Below are positions 1 to 7,468 of a stretch of DNA of 10,041 bases, in pieces (the stretch's first letter is position 1; the number at the start of each line of letters is the position of its first letter). The notes under the pieces are model-generated. The model worked only from the letters and a program-made list of their open reading frames with translations. It did no database searches and was not told the DNA's origin. The position numbers and the translations under genes were made by a program. This DNA is from Goniomonas avonlea (taxonomy: Eukaryota; Cryptophyceae; Goniomonadida; Goniomonadaceae), in contig QUTJ01031145.1 of the NCBI GenBank assembly GCA_003573635.1, positions 1 through 10,041 of the forward strand, written 5' to 3'.

Positions 1-133
1 GCAGGAGAGGGAGAATAGGCGGGAGAGTGAGAGGAGACGCCTCGGACACAGCCCAATCGAGCGCTTGGGCGTCCTTGGCTCCACAGTTTGGTAATCAATT
101 GTGATCACGGTTATCATCCGTTCTAGTCGACGA

Positions 134-1091
134 CTACAACATCTTTGAAAGTGCAACACAACTCCAGACCTCGGAGACGGCCCTCTCGAGCTCGTGGGCG
201 TGCACTCTCTCGACGAGCTCTATCGTCTTGCGAGTAAGCGCTTTGCTGCGTTGGATATCCCCCTCGTAGCCCTCGTAACGAGGCTCGATCGCCAGCGAGA
301 AGAGGTTGCGAAGCCGATTCTGCAAGGTACGTTCAGACAGCCAATGGACGGAAGGACGGACAGACACGCAGGCAGACAGGCGGACGGACGGACGGACGGA
401 AAAACACAGAGACAGAGAGGCAGCGCACCTGAGCGAGCTGGCATGTCACAGGGACCGTCAGGTCCTCAAAGGCGTGGCCTGCCATGACGTCCTCCGGCTG
501 TAGGGCAGCACGGGGAGCAGACCGCGCAGGCGTAATTGCTCTAGGAGGCGACGACCGGTTCATGGTTGTCTGCAAAACGAGTTGGCTTGAGAGAGCGTGA
601 GTGGCACTCGCCTCTCACACACTCACACACACGCACACGTCACACATGTGTGTACACACTGACTGGCTAGGAGTGAAGACCCTCTTCCTCGGTCTCTTTT
701 CTCTTCTCTTCCCCTCCCATTCTCTCCCTCCCTCCCCCCCTTCCGCTATCGCAGGACACCAACAGCGAACGCACTGTCATGGTGAAACACTTACCAGCTC
801 CCATATCTGCATGGTGTTGGCGTCACAGCCGATAGCGACACTCGTGGAGGTAGGAGAGAACGCCATTGAATGCACAGCGCCGCAATTGGGCTCTAGCAGC
901 GCCATCACCCTCCACGTCTGTGACATCAGCGTTTAGCAAAGTTTCTCAAAGATCTACGAATCTGTGACTGCTCTGCAGTTCCTAGGTGGTTTAAAATACT
1001 CTCTCTCTCCCTCCCTCCCTCCCTCTCTCCCTCGGGGGGGGCGCAGCGCCGACTCAGAGGAACCAGTAGTAATCTCTCTCTCACTCACTCA

Positions 1092-1130
<39 letters not shown>

Positions 1131-1701
1131 AAAGTAAGCGGGGGTGTCTGCGTGCGCGCTAATCTCCCTCTGTGTGTGTCTCTGTCTGTCTGTCTGTCTG
1201 TCTGTCAGACTCTGTCTGTCTAAAGTAAGCGGGGTCTATGCACGAGTGCCCACTCAGAGGAACCAACAGTTATCAAACCGAACCAGCCGACGGCAAATGC
1301 CTACACTGACGTGCCTGCTACCCATACGAGCATCAGATACCAGTGATAGATACACCCGATCCACTCTACTGACACTGCATGCAGTTGCTCTAAGCGGTGG
1401 CTCCTGAAGCTCTTGAGGACATGTAGTGTCTCGTTGTATCTCCGGAAATCGAAGCTGTGTGTCGAGTCCCAGTAGAGTCGAGCAAGCACCCGACTCTACC
1501 TCAACTCTCCTGACAGAGGTTGAAGATGCTAGAACAGAGGCTCACCCGAGTGGACCACAGGCGCACTGTGTGGTCGGCAGAACCACTGCCCAGCACCTCG
1601 CTGTTGGGGGCGAAGGCAACCGTTGTCACGCCCAGCATGTGCCCCTCTAGAACCTGGACTTGGCGCCCACTCTGCCACGGAGTTATGGTCAACAGATCAA
1701 A

Positions 1702-1732
<31 letters not shown>

Positions 1733-2849
1733 TCGGAACCTCTGCTCTGGTTGTCACGCCAGCATATACCCCTACATAACCTGGGCTTGTCGCCCACTGT
1801 CCTCTCACTGGCTCCACACATACAGGACGCGCGCAATCAGACAACGAGAGAGTACAGCATCAATTTTGTGCACCTGTCCGTCCCAGACACGAACTGTCTT
1901 GTCCCAGGACCCTGAGGCGAGCAGTGCTCCGTTGCTCATGAAGCTGAGACAAGTGACTGCTTCAGTGTGCCCTTCCAGGGTACCCAGCAGTTGCCGCTCC
2001 TGCAATCACATTCATCAATGAATGTCCACCATTCTTGAAAGGACGTACGTTCACGTTCCAGACTCGGACAGTCATATCGTGGGATGCTGTGAGAAGAGAG
2101 TGACAATCTGGAGAAAACAACACCGCGCTGACGGGGGCGCCGTGTCCAACGAACGGGCCTGCCTTCAGGGTACCATCCTGAACGAAGTAAGTGGTCGCCA
2201 CAAGAGTGGATGGGGCATACAATGGTGTTCCAGACGCGCGCCGTCTTGTCCCAGCCCCCAGAAGCCATCATCAGACCATCGTTGCTGACGTTCACAGAGA
2301 GAACAGCACCGTTGTGCCCTTCAAGCACGCCACGATCCTCAGAGGTCTGTGCACATCAATGAGAAGGGTATGATGACAACATCAAAAACAGACTCAAACA
2401 GGAGGGTTACCTCAACATCCCACAGTCGGACGCTTTTGTCTCCGGAACCAGTCACAAGATTTCTTCCATCCGTTGCAAAACTGACAGTGTAGACACACAG
2501 GGTGTGTCCTCGAAGCACCGAAAGCATTTCTCCCGTCTGTGAGGGTCTCAACAACGTGTCGGCTTTCTGGGTGACACGAACCTCGGCTTTCCACACAATG
2601 ACCTTGCCATCCCAAGAACCAGAGACAATGAATTTGCCGTTTGATGCAAATGAGACAGACATTACCGCCCCTGTGTGTCCACGCAGCTGAGACTTTAAAT
2701 CGGCCCTCTGGTGTGATAGTCAGGCAATAACGTCCAACCAAGAAAACGAAGAGGTGACGGACCAAAGCCAACTGAGGCTCGCGCGGTGGAGGAGCGCGGC
2801 GATTAGGTGAGCCACGCGGCGGCCCATAATAATCTCCTCTGCCACCCAT
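134..2849 (-). CDS. Seven-bladed WD40-repeat protein, ten exons, 431 aa
   Basis: Proposed exons on the minus strand: 2849-2763, 2707-2582, 2536-2411, 2346-2221, 2177-2049, 1999-1874, 1671-1546, 917-795, 569-429 and 319-134, ending in TAG. All nine introns are GT-AG and phase 0. Exon 1 (29 codons from the first in-frame ATG) is a Gly/Arg/Pro-rich leader. Exons 2-8 each encode one complete WD40 blade, with a GH-like pair near residues 10-11 and W near 39 (for example [13 protein letters not shown] in the 1999-1874 exon). Seven blades make one closed beta-propeller, a protein-interaction scaffold. Exons 9-10 add about 108 residues (Pro/Ala-rich, then helical and charged) that match no domain I recognise; they are not a convincing U-box or F-box. 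Blade 7 is the most divergent and its exon has 41 codons. Partners and role are unknown. The exon 1 donor (GTCCGT) and the exon 2 donor (GTTCGT) are weak, so those edges are the least certain. Confidence 0.9.
320..428 (-). repeat. Intron 9 of the WD40 gene with GGAC/GACA simple repeat
   Basis: This intron lies between the exons at 569-429 and 319-134. Its core, about 350-405, is a degenerate tetranucleotide run (GGAC and GACA units on the plus strand). The donor is CAG/GTGCGC and the acceptor CTTGCAG, read on the minus strand. Confidence 0.65.
570..1545 (-). repeat. Expanded introns 7 and 8 of the WD40 gene, rich in microsatellites
   Basis: Intron 7 is 1545-918 (628 nt) and intron 8 is 794-570 (225 nt), separated by the blade-7 exon at 917-795. 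They hold CA-rich sequence at about 615-660, CTCC/CCCT runs at about 1000-1033, CTCA then (CA)n at about 1076-1130, and (CTGT)n at about 1171-1220. Two short motifs in intron 7 occur twice: a 14-mer at 1052-1065 and 1252-1265, and a 13-mer at 1131-1143 and 1222-1234. I looked for a further WD40 exon in 918-1545 and found none; the propeller already has seven blades. Confidence 0.6.
1750..1800 (-). pseudogene. Degenerate partial copy of the blade-6 WD40 exon
   Basis: This stretch inside intron 6 (1873-1672) closely matches about 1623-1674, which is the acceptor and first 16-17 codons of the blade-6 exon. On the minus strand both read AGTGGGCG.CAAG.CCAGGTT. The copy has an in-frame stop where the real exon codes for Leu-Glu, and the blade's GH pair is lost. 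It ends before the W-containing end of the blade, so it cannot supply an eighth repeat. A CT/CA microsatellite at about 1708-1732 lies between the copy and the exon. Confidence 0.7.
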
Positions 2850-3094
2850 GACAAACAGCGGCGCCGCCCACTGCCAAGGTCCTTGGTGTGTGATTCTTGA
2901 ATGAACTGTCACAATTTGAACTGATATGCTTCCGTCATATGAGAAAGTGAGGATAGCGTTCGCTACCTTGATCCTATCTCGGGAATCAAGCGAGCTTCAC
3001 GATAGACTTTGTATCTGAAAAAAAAAGAATTCTTGTGAGGCTGCTGCTTTGAGAAATCTCTGGCGCATAGAGAGAGCGAGTACAAGGACACGCT
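2850..3094. promoter_or_regulatory. Shared divergent promoter with two inverted repeats
   Basis: These 245 bp separate the start codons of two divergent genes, the WD40 gene (minus) and the acidic protein gene (plus), so they must hold both promoters or parts of them. Near the middle are two adjacent dyads: TAGCG-TT-CGCTA at 2954-2965 and CTTGAT-N12-ATCAAG at 2967-2990. An A-run lies at about 3018-3026. I see no clear TATA box. Assigning the dyads as protein-binding sites is inference. Confidence 0.5.
2909..2938 (-). other. Short upstream ORF in the leader of the WD40 gene
   Basis: A nine-codon ORF (MTEAYQFKL then TGA) starts 89 nt upstream of the proposed WD40 start ATG, in a different frame. 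If the transcript starts further upstream, this uORF could lower translation of the main frame. Whether it lies in the mRNA is not known, so its role is inference. Confidence 0.35.
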
Positions 3095-3622
3095 ATGCGT
3101 CGTTTTGGGGATCTTGACGAAGACCTTCGAGCGGTTAGCCAAGTCGTCAGTGAGCCCACACTTTCTGAAGAAGAAGACTCAGAAATGGATGAAGCTGAAG
3201 ACACGTTCGAGGTTGACGACCTTGCTGATTCAGGGTCAAAGAGACGCAACCGAGGTGGGAGGAGTGGCCGCAAGAGGTCATGCGAGCAATCTTCAGCTTT
3301 CTTCTATTCCAAGACCACTGGGCCGTCTCTCCCGCCTCCTTGTGTTGCTGAAGACCCTGATGCTGAGTTGCGCCTGATGCAGGCAATGGGACTTCCCACA
3401 GAATTGAGTGGAGTGGCCATGACCGCAAGTCACGACTACGAAGTTTGGGCAGTTTGTACTGCCACTCAATATTCTTCCGTGTGCCACAGCAAGCCCGCTG
3501 CTGTCGCGGCCGCTGCACCCACTGTGGCTGGACGGCGAAAGGCACAGGAGCCACCCGATGACTGGATGGAGGGGATGGCCAAAACGCCTCTGGTAATAGG
3601 TTCGCTTCTGGCGACCTTGTAG
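3095..3622 (+). CDS. Acidic/basic low-complexity protein, probably nuclear, function unknown
   Basis: This 175-codon frame opens with ATGCGTCGT and ends in TAG. Residues about 1-48 are strongly acidic (runs such as SEEEDSEMDEAED). They are followed by a basic cluster at about 49-62 (SKRRNRGGRSGRKRS) that looks like a nuclear localisation signal. A short ordered-looking stretch at about 87-101 reads AELRLMQAMGLPTEL, and the tail is Ala/Pro-rich with a DDWMEGM segment. The composition is too biased to be a chance frame, but I recognise no domain. It is head-to-head with the WD40 gene and may share its promoter. One alternative 3' end is possible: a donor-like CTG/GTAATA at about 3592 could join an open stretch at 3750-3891, which would replace the last residues. 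I prefer the unspliced reading. Confidence 0.62.
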   Translation: MRRFGDLDEDLRAVSQVVSEPTLSEEEDSEMDEAEDTFEVDDLADSGSKRRNRGGRSGRKRSCEQSSAFFYSKTTGPSLPPPCVAEDPDAELRLMQAMGLPTELSGVAMTASHDYEVWAVCTATQYSSVCHSKPAAVAAAAPTVAGRRKAQEPPDDWMEGMAKTPLVIGSLLATL

Positions 3623-4039
3623 AGGTTTGCCTGTTTGCCAAGGCCTGTAAGTTGTATAGTTAAAGATGAGGTGTATATATCTTGTGAACTGCCGCCAACT
3701 CGCTGGGGCGTCGGGACTCGATCTCTCGCAAGCAAGCGTTTGGCACTAGCTTCATATTAAAACTGAGATTTTGATTCAAGTTTTGACGGGCAGCGTTGAA
3801 GAACAGGGTGATGACGTGAAGGAATCGCAGGATGTTTGGCAGTTATTTTATTCACTCCTAAGAGCTGCCTTCTTGACCAACGTCCCGTAAGCACACACGG
3901 CACGAATAACCCCTCGAAAAGCTGCGTCCCTTGAGACTTCTTCGAAGGAGGGAGCTTCTCATTGTTCGAATGCTTCAGTTTTGATCAGCAAGTTGCCAGG
4001 GCAGCAGATGGGAAAAATCAACATGGGAGAACTGCTTAT
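3623..4039. other. Convergent intergenic region with candidate polyadenylation signals
   Basis: This region lies between the end of the plus-strand acidic protein gene and the end of the minus-strand membrane protein gene. ATTAAA at 3756-3761 could serve the plus-strand transcript. AATAAA on the minus strand (3852-3847) could serve the other, which would make the two 3' UTRs overlap or nearly so. A 47-codon open stretch on the plus strand (3750-3891) and a roughly 68-codon open stretch on the minus strand are present, but neither has supporting similarity. Confidence 0.4.
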
Positions 4040-4920
4040 TTAATCAACCTCAGAGAAGATGTACATGAAAATGGCGCAAAAAGCAACCCAGGTAGCAAGG
4101 TTCAAGAAAAAGTAGACAATACTGATGTGAACAGCAGCCACCTTTGCCAAGCACCACAGCCCCCAGCACAAGGAAGACCAGCCGCCCACAATGGGGATAA
4201 TCGCAAGCACGACTAACAAAAACCACAGCCCATACAGGTTGAAACTGGGAAATCGGGTCAGCTTGTGAAAACTAAAAAGTAGGGCGAAAACACAAGGGTT
4301 GCATGGGTTGATCGTACAACATACCTCTGAGCTCTTGCCTCGGTTTCGAATCTTGATTGCGCCTTCTCGAGGAGCCCCATGTTAACTTCCGCCTTCATGC
4401 GGGCATCGCTTTCATTTTTCAAAGCCGCGCAATTGCAAGGAATTGGGGAGCCCAACCTCCTTGACAACATTGCCCGGACACTGGCCTCGTAGTCGAAATT
4501 GTCGGCAGTCTGGTGCGTTAGGACCATGGATGCAGGAGAAACCTCCTCCAATCTAGTTTGGTGCCAATAGCATTCGGAACTGGTGCATCGGGTCAGCACA
4601 CAATGACCGCAAGCGTATAATCACGAATCATACCTCAAAGCTCTTGCTTCATCCACAAGTGTTGAATCCCTTTCCTCGAGGAGCCTCAGCGCCTCTTCCG
4701 CCCTCGTGGCGCGTGCTTCGAATTCACTTGCCGCTCGCAAAGCCTCACGTAACTTGAAAGGACTGGGCGTTGGGGAGGCTGGCAGCGCGCAGAAGTTCGA
4801 CCACCGTTCTTCAAAGTCGGGGTTTGACCGCTTTTTGCATTTGAAGTCGAGGGCTCGATTCGCACGCGCGGGATGGGTCATTGATGTTGGAGAATAGGTG
4901 GAGACGATGGTGGAGTTCAT
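4040..4920 (-). CDS. Coiled-coil multi-pass membrane protein, three exons, unknown
   Basis: Exon 1 is 4920-4634 (ATG start, phase-2 donor AG/GTATGA). The middle exon ends at 4325 (phase-2 donor AG/GTATGT). The last exon is 4271-4040, entered through the strong acceptor CCCTACTTTTTAG and ending in TAA. Exon 1 encodes a polar leader and then a charged helix (ARATRAEEALRLLEERD). The middle exon encodes a related helix (LLEKAQSRFETEARA). The last exon encodes 76 residues, nearly all hydrophobic after FHKLTRFPSFN, with two or three membrane spans (for example GLWFLLVVLAIIPIVGGW) and the end SEVD. This suggests a cytosolic coiled coil joined to membrane spans near the C-terminus. The 5' edge of the middle exon is unresolved: candidates giving phase 2 are at about 4480, 4459 and 4456. 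Skipping it also keeps the frame. The coiled-coil-then-membrane order recalls SCAMPs, but their signature loop is absent, so I do not assign that family. Confidence 0.62.
4325..4415 (-). repeat. Duplicated coiled-coil exon segment, copy 2
   Basis: The end of the middle exon and its donor match the end of exon 1 at about 4634-4725. Shared blocks include GCTCCTCGAG, GGCGGAAG, GCAAGAGCT and the donor AGGTATG. Both end in phase 2 after a similar peptide (DEARALR in one, TEARAQR in the other). This points to an old tandem exon duplication. Confidence 0.65.
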
Positions 4921-5118
4921 GCTCGCGGAGTTTGGTTTGCGTGGTTTTTGTCAGTTACGCCACCCGCTTGAGGTTTTATATCGGTTTTCCAGCCTGGCCC
5001 CCCAATCCCAAGGTTGATTATTGCATCTCGATATTGATTACCGAATCTCGACGCAATCCGGAACAATCTCCGGATAATAGTTGGATGTCCATTGAACCGC
5101 CTCAAAACGAAAGCCAAA

Positions 5119-5446
5119 ACCGGTTCAAAAGGCCGATGGTCGTGATGGCCGCCACGAGGGAGCAGATCATGGGGCGCCATCACCCATCACCTTGGCGCAG
5201 GGTCGCGCACCACAAGCAGCAGCGTGTGCACACCACGCTGACGCAGCCTGCCATCTCGCCTGATCTCCCCCTCCAAGGAGAAACCGGTTCCAAAGGGCGC
5301 CCAAGACGCGATCGCTCGTCGTGATGGCCGCCATCACCCATCACCAGGGTGTGCACCTTGGCGCGAGCGTTGCCCACCACAAGCAGCAGCGCGTGCACAC
5401 CACCATGCCACACCACCCTGCCGTCTCGCCGGCCCTCCCCCTCGAA
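5119..5446. repeat. Imperfect tandem duplication, two units of about 160-170 bp
   Basis: Unit 1 runs from about 5119 to 5274 and unit 2 from about 5283 to 5446. Shared blocks in the same order are ACCGGTTC, GTCGTGATGGCCGCCA, CCATCACCCATCACC, CACCACAAGCAGCAGCG, GTGCACACCAC and TCTCGCC with CTCCCCCTC. The offset between copies varies (164 to 179), so the units have gained and lost short segments. I see no terminal repeats or coding frame that would make it a mobile element. Confidence 0.75.
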
Positions 5447-5770
5447 CTCGCCGCCTTTGCCCAACATCGGAGCGGCTTCGGCCTCGCTCGAGTTTTCCTT
5501 TCGTTTTGCAGGGCGGTTGGCGCCGACCAAGGCGGCCCGACACGGTTGGGCGGAGCTGACTCTGTACTTAGCTCTCAGCTGGTTGATATTGATCGCGCTT
5601 CCTTCTTCCCTTTTGTCCGCGCCGCTTGAGTCCTTGCTGCGCTGCGCGCTCGTCCTGGCGAGGCAGGCCAGGCAGCGACTGCAACAGCTGCGGTAAGCGC
5701 TCGTTTGGCGGTGTGGCTCGAGCTTAGAGTTGAAAACGACCAAAAGCACTGCTAGCAGCGCCGGAAGGCC

Positions 5771-5772
5771 NN
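5771..5772. other. Two undetermined bases (NN)
   Basis: Two N characters interrupt the sequence in a GC-rich stretch. They mark an unresolved base call or a small assembly join, and any frame read across them is unreliable. Confidence 0.95.
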
Positions 5773-6184
5773 TGGAGCCGCAGGATGCGCTCATGGCCCA
5801 GATCTGCGCCTTTGATTGGTGGCGCTTTTTATTGCCGTTTCCAGCACTTGCATTCCCATGGAAACGACGTTGTTTTTGCCCCCCGAACCGGTGATCTCAA
5901 TTATCGTTCAAGGTTCCAAGAGCTGTCGCTGACTCGACCACCCGGAAGCGCCGTCTGTGCTCCAGGCGACTCGGATAGTTGTGTCTGGCAGGTCAAATAA
6001 ACAGACCTCGACGGATGCTGGTTCGGGCGTACGTCCACTCCTGCAACTTTTTTGGGAGAAGTGGGACCTTGCATCTACCTGGCTTGAAGATTGGAACCAT
6101 AAGCAGTCCGTTTTTGGGTCGAGTTGCTTGTCATGAGTTGGGCAATCCTGCAATCGCAGGGCTCGGAAGCGTTGTGCCATTGAA

Positions 6185-6240
6185 AGTAATATTGTGAGTG
6201 TCACATTAGTCATGGTAGTAATAGTGTGAGTGTCACATTA
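6185..6240. repeat. Pair of 24-nt direct repeats, each with a TGTGA-N3-TCACA dyad
   Basis: 6185-6208 and 6217-6240 are identical except at one position and are spaced 32 nt start to start. Each contains the short dyad TGTGA-GTG-TCACA. They lie about 165 nt beyond the RBR stop codon, in its downstream flank. They could be paired protein-binding sites or a minisatellite of two units; the sequence alone does not decide. Confidence 0.7.
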
Positions 6241-6405
6241 TGGGGCTCTTCGTAGTATTCCTTGATTCGCAATCCCGTGGTTTGCTGCGACGTGGCAAGG
6301 GCCAGTCACTGCAGTGCTCACCCGAGTACCCTCTTGGAGCCACTAACTCTGGAATACAATTCATTCAGCAGTGCACACAATAATTAGGCTGGCAACCTTT
6401 CGGTC

Positions 6406-7179
6406 TCATTCAGCGTAGGCGGCGTAGTAAGTGCAAGTCGGCTCATGCATGTGGTTTCCGTTGCCCGGAGTAGCGATTCCTTTGGGTCCACGATACGGGG
6501 CCCCACAGCGGTAGCAAAACTCGTGGCCACTGTCGAAAATTGGTGAGATTCATGTTTCGCTATTCGGTTGAATGAGCCAAAAACAGAAATCAAACAAAAG
6601 CGCTTACCACAAACAGGTCATGTGATCACAGCCCTCCTTCTTCTCAATGCCTTCATGGCATTGTGGACAGATCTTTGTTGTCTGCTCCAGAACGGCGACC
6701 AGTGATGCCTCTTCTGAGCGGGCCTGTTCCACGTCATACTGATCACAGGTGAGATCGTAGTGCCACTCGACGCGGTGCTTGAAGCAGGAACGCGTATTGC
6801 AGTGCGCACAGCGCATGATGGGATTCTCGTCACCATCCTCAACAATCTGCCCCGAGCCACACCCAGGTCTCACACACCAACGGAATCCTGGGTCGGTCTG
6901 CAACAGCTGCCGCAAAAGCAGACCGTCAAATCGCTCGAAATCGTTGGCAGTTGCAAACCGCTGGACGTCACCATGGCCAAGCTCAGCAGTGCATCCTTTC
7001 TGGGGGCACTTGAGCTTGATCGCGTTCCCCTTTCCATTCACCTCGTGGCCAATGTGCCTCTGGATGCAATGGTCGCACACCTCGCGGGGGTGCGTGCATG
7101 TTGCAGTAGTTACACCCTCGAAAAGGTTGAGCGGAACGTCCTCATTGCAAATACTGCATTCCTTGTGTTGGTCTGCCAT
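6406..7179 (-). CDS. RBR (RING-IBR-RING) E3 ubiquitin ligase, 231 aa, two exons
   Basis: Exons 7179-6608 and 6529-6406 are joined across a 78-nt intron (donor TG/GTAAGC, acceptor TTTTCGACAG, phase 2). Start is the first ATG, just ahead of the RING. RING1 lies at about residues 8-63: C8, C11, C28, H30, C35, C38, C58 and C63. The IBR is at about 90-149, starting GFRWCVRPGCGSGQ, with C102, C107, C124, C127, C132, H135, H140 and C145. RING2/Rcat is at about 171-199: CPQCHEGIEKKEGCDHMTC then CGHEFCYRC. By comparison with parkin and ARIH1, C184 in GCDHM should be the cysteine that takes ubiquitin as a thioester from the E2. The tail (GNGNHMHEPTCTYYAAYAE) resembles tails of fungal IBR proteins. There is no UBL, Ariadne or other extension, so the protein is nearly the bare catalytic module and its substrate is unknown. 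All expected zinc ligands are present, so it should be active. Confidence 0.94.
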
Positions 7180-7468
7180 CCGTGACGCCGGCTTAGTCGG
7201 GCTCAAGGCTGGGAAATTGTGGGAAGGGGAGGCTCAACTTAGCCGCTCAAGGGGGACAAGGACGAATTTTCAGATTTTTCCATCCACGAAGAGTCGAAGA
7301 CTTTGACTACGGAGCGGAAAATATCTCTCGAGCCAAACTTTTCCAATTAAAAGTTACCGAAATAAGGATTTGTCGGAAACTGGATAGCTATCATATCAGC
7401 GGCTTTTTGTTCCGACGACTTTTCTCCGCCTTGAACCGTTGAACGCTGTGAGCGCACCTGAGGGCTGA
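7180..7468. promoter_or_regulatory. Divergent spacer between the RBR gene and the binding-protein remnant
   Basis: This spacer lies between the RBR start (minus strand) and the first recognisable codons of the plus-strand binding-protein remnant. It should carry the RBR promoter and, when that gene was intact, the promoter of the other. I see no clear TATA box, dyad or repeat. The sequence is AT-richer at about 7255-7400. Confidence 0.4.

Larger units (their letters stand above)
4921..6405. other. Long gene-poor region upstream of the membrane protein gene
   Basis: I find no gene I can support here. The stretch from about 5150 to 5760 is GC-rich and its long open frames on both strands look compositional, with low-complexity His, Ala and Arg and no domain. 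A good plus-strand splice acceptor (TTTCCTTTCGTTTTGCAG, ending about 5510) precedes an open frame with one hydrophobic stretch (about 5560-5610), so an isolated exon cannot be excluded. The part next to 4920 should hold the promoter of the membrane protein gene; an inverted CCAAT (ATTGG) lies at about 5816-5820. A tandem duplication, a two-base gap and a pair of 24-nt repeats are listed separately. Confidence 0.5.

Noticed and set aside
429-569. U-box or SAM domain in the tail of the WD40 protein
   Set aside because: A short [19 protein letters not shown] run recalls the start of a U-box, but the conserved DPV and G-x-TY-x-R positions are missing after splicing.
1076-1221. CRISPR-like array
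   Set aside because: The periodicity is di- and tetranucleotide microsatellite with no spacers, in an intron of a eukaryotic gene.
4040-4271. SCAMP family assignment for the membrane exon
   Set aside because: Coiled coil followed by membrane spans is similar in layout, but the CWYRP-type loop between spans of SCAMPs is not present.
5180-5794. 204-codon minus-strand open frame
   Set aside because: It runs through the two Ns and the tandem duplication in GC-rich DNA where stops are rare, and shows no domain or consistent composition.
5909-6213. Open frames on both strands at 5908-6213
   Set aside because: Frames of about 70-100 codons with no recognisable motif, no splice context and mixed composition; probably chance.
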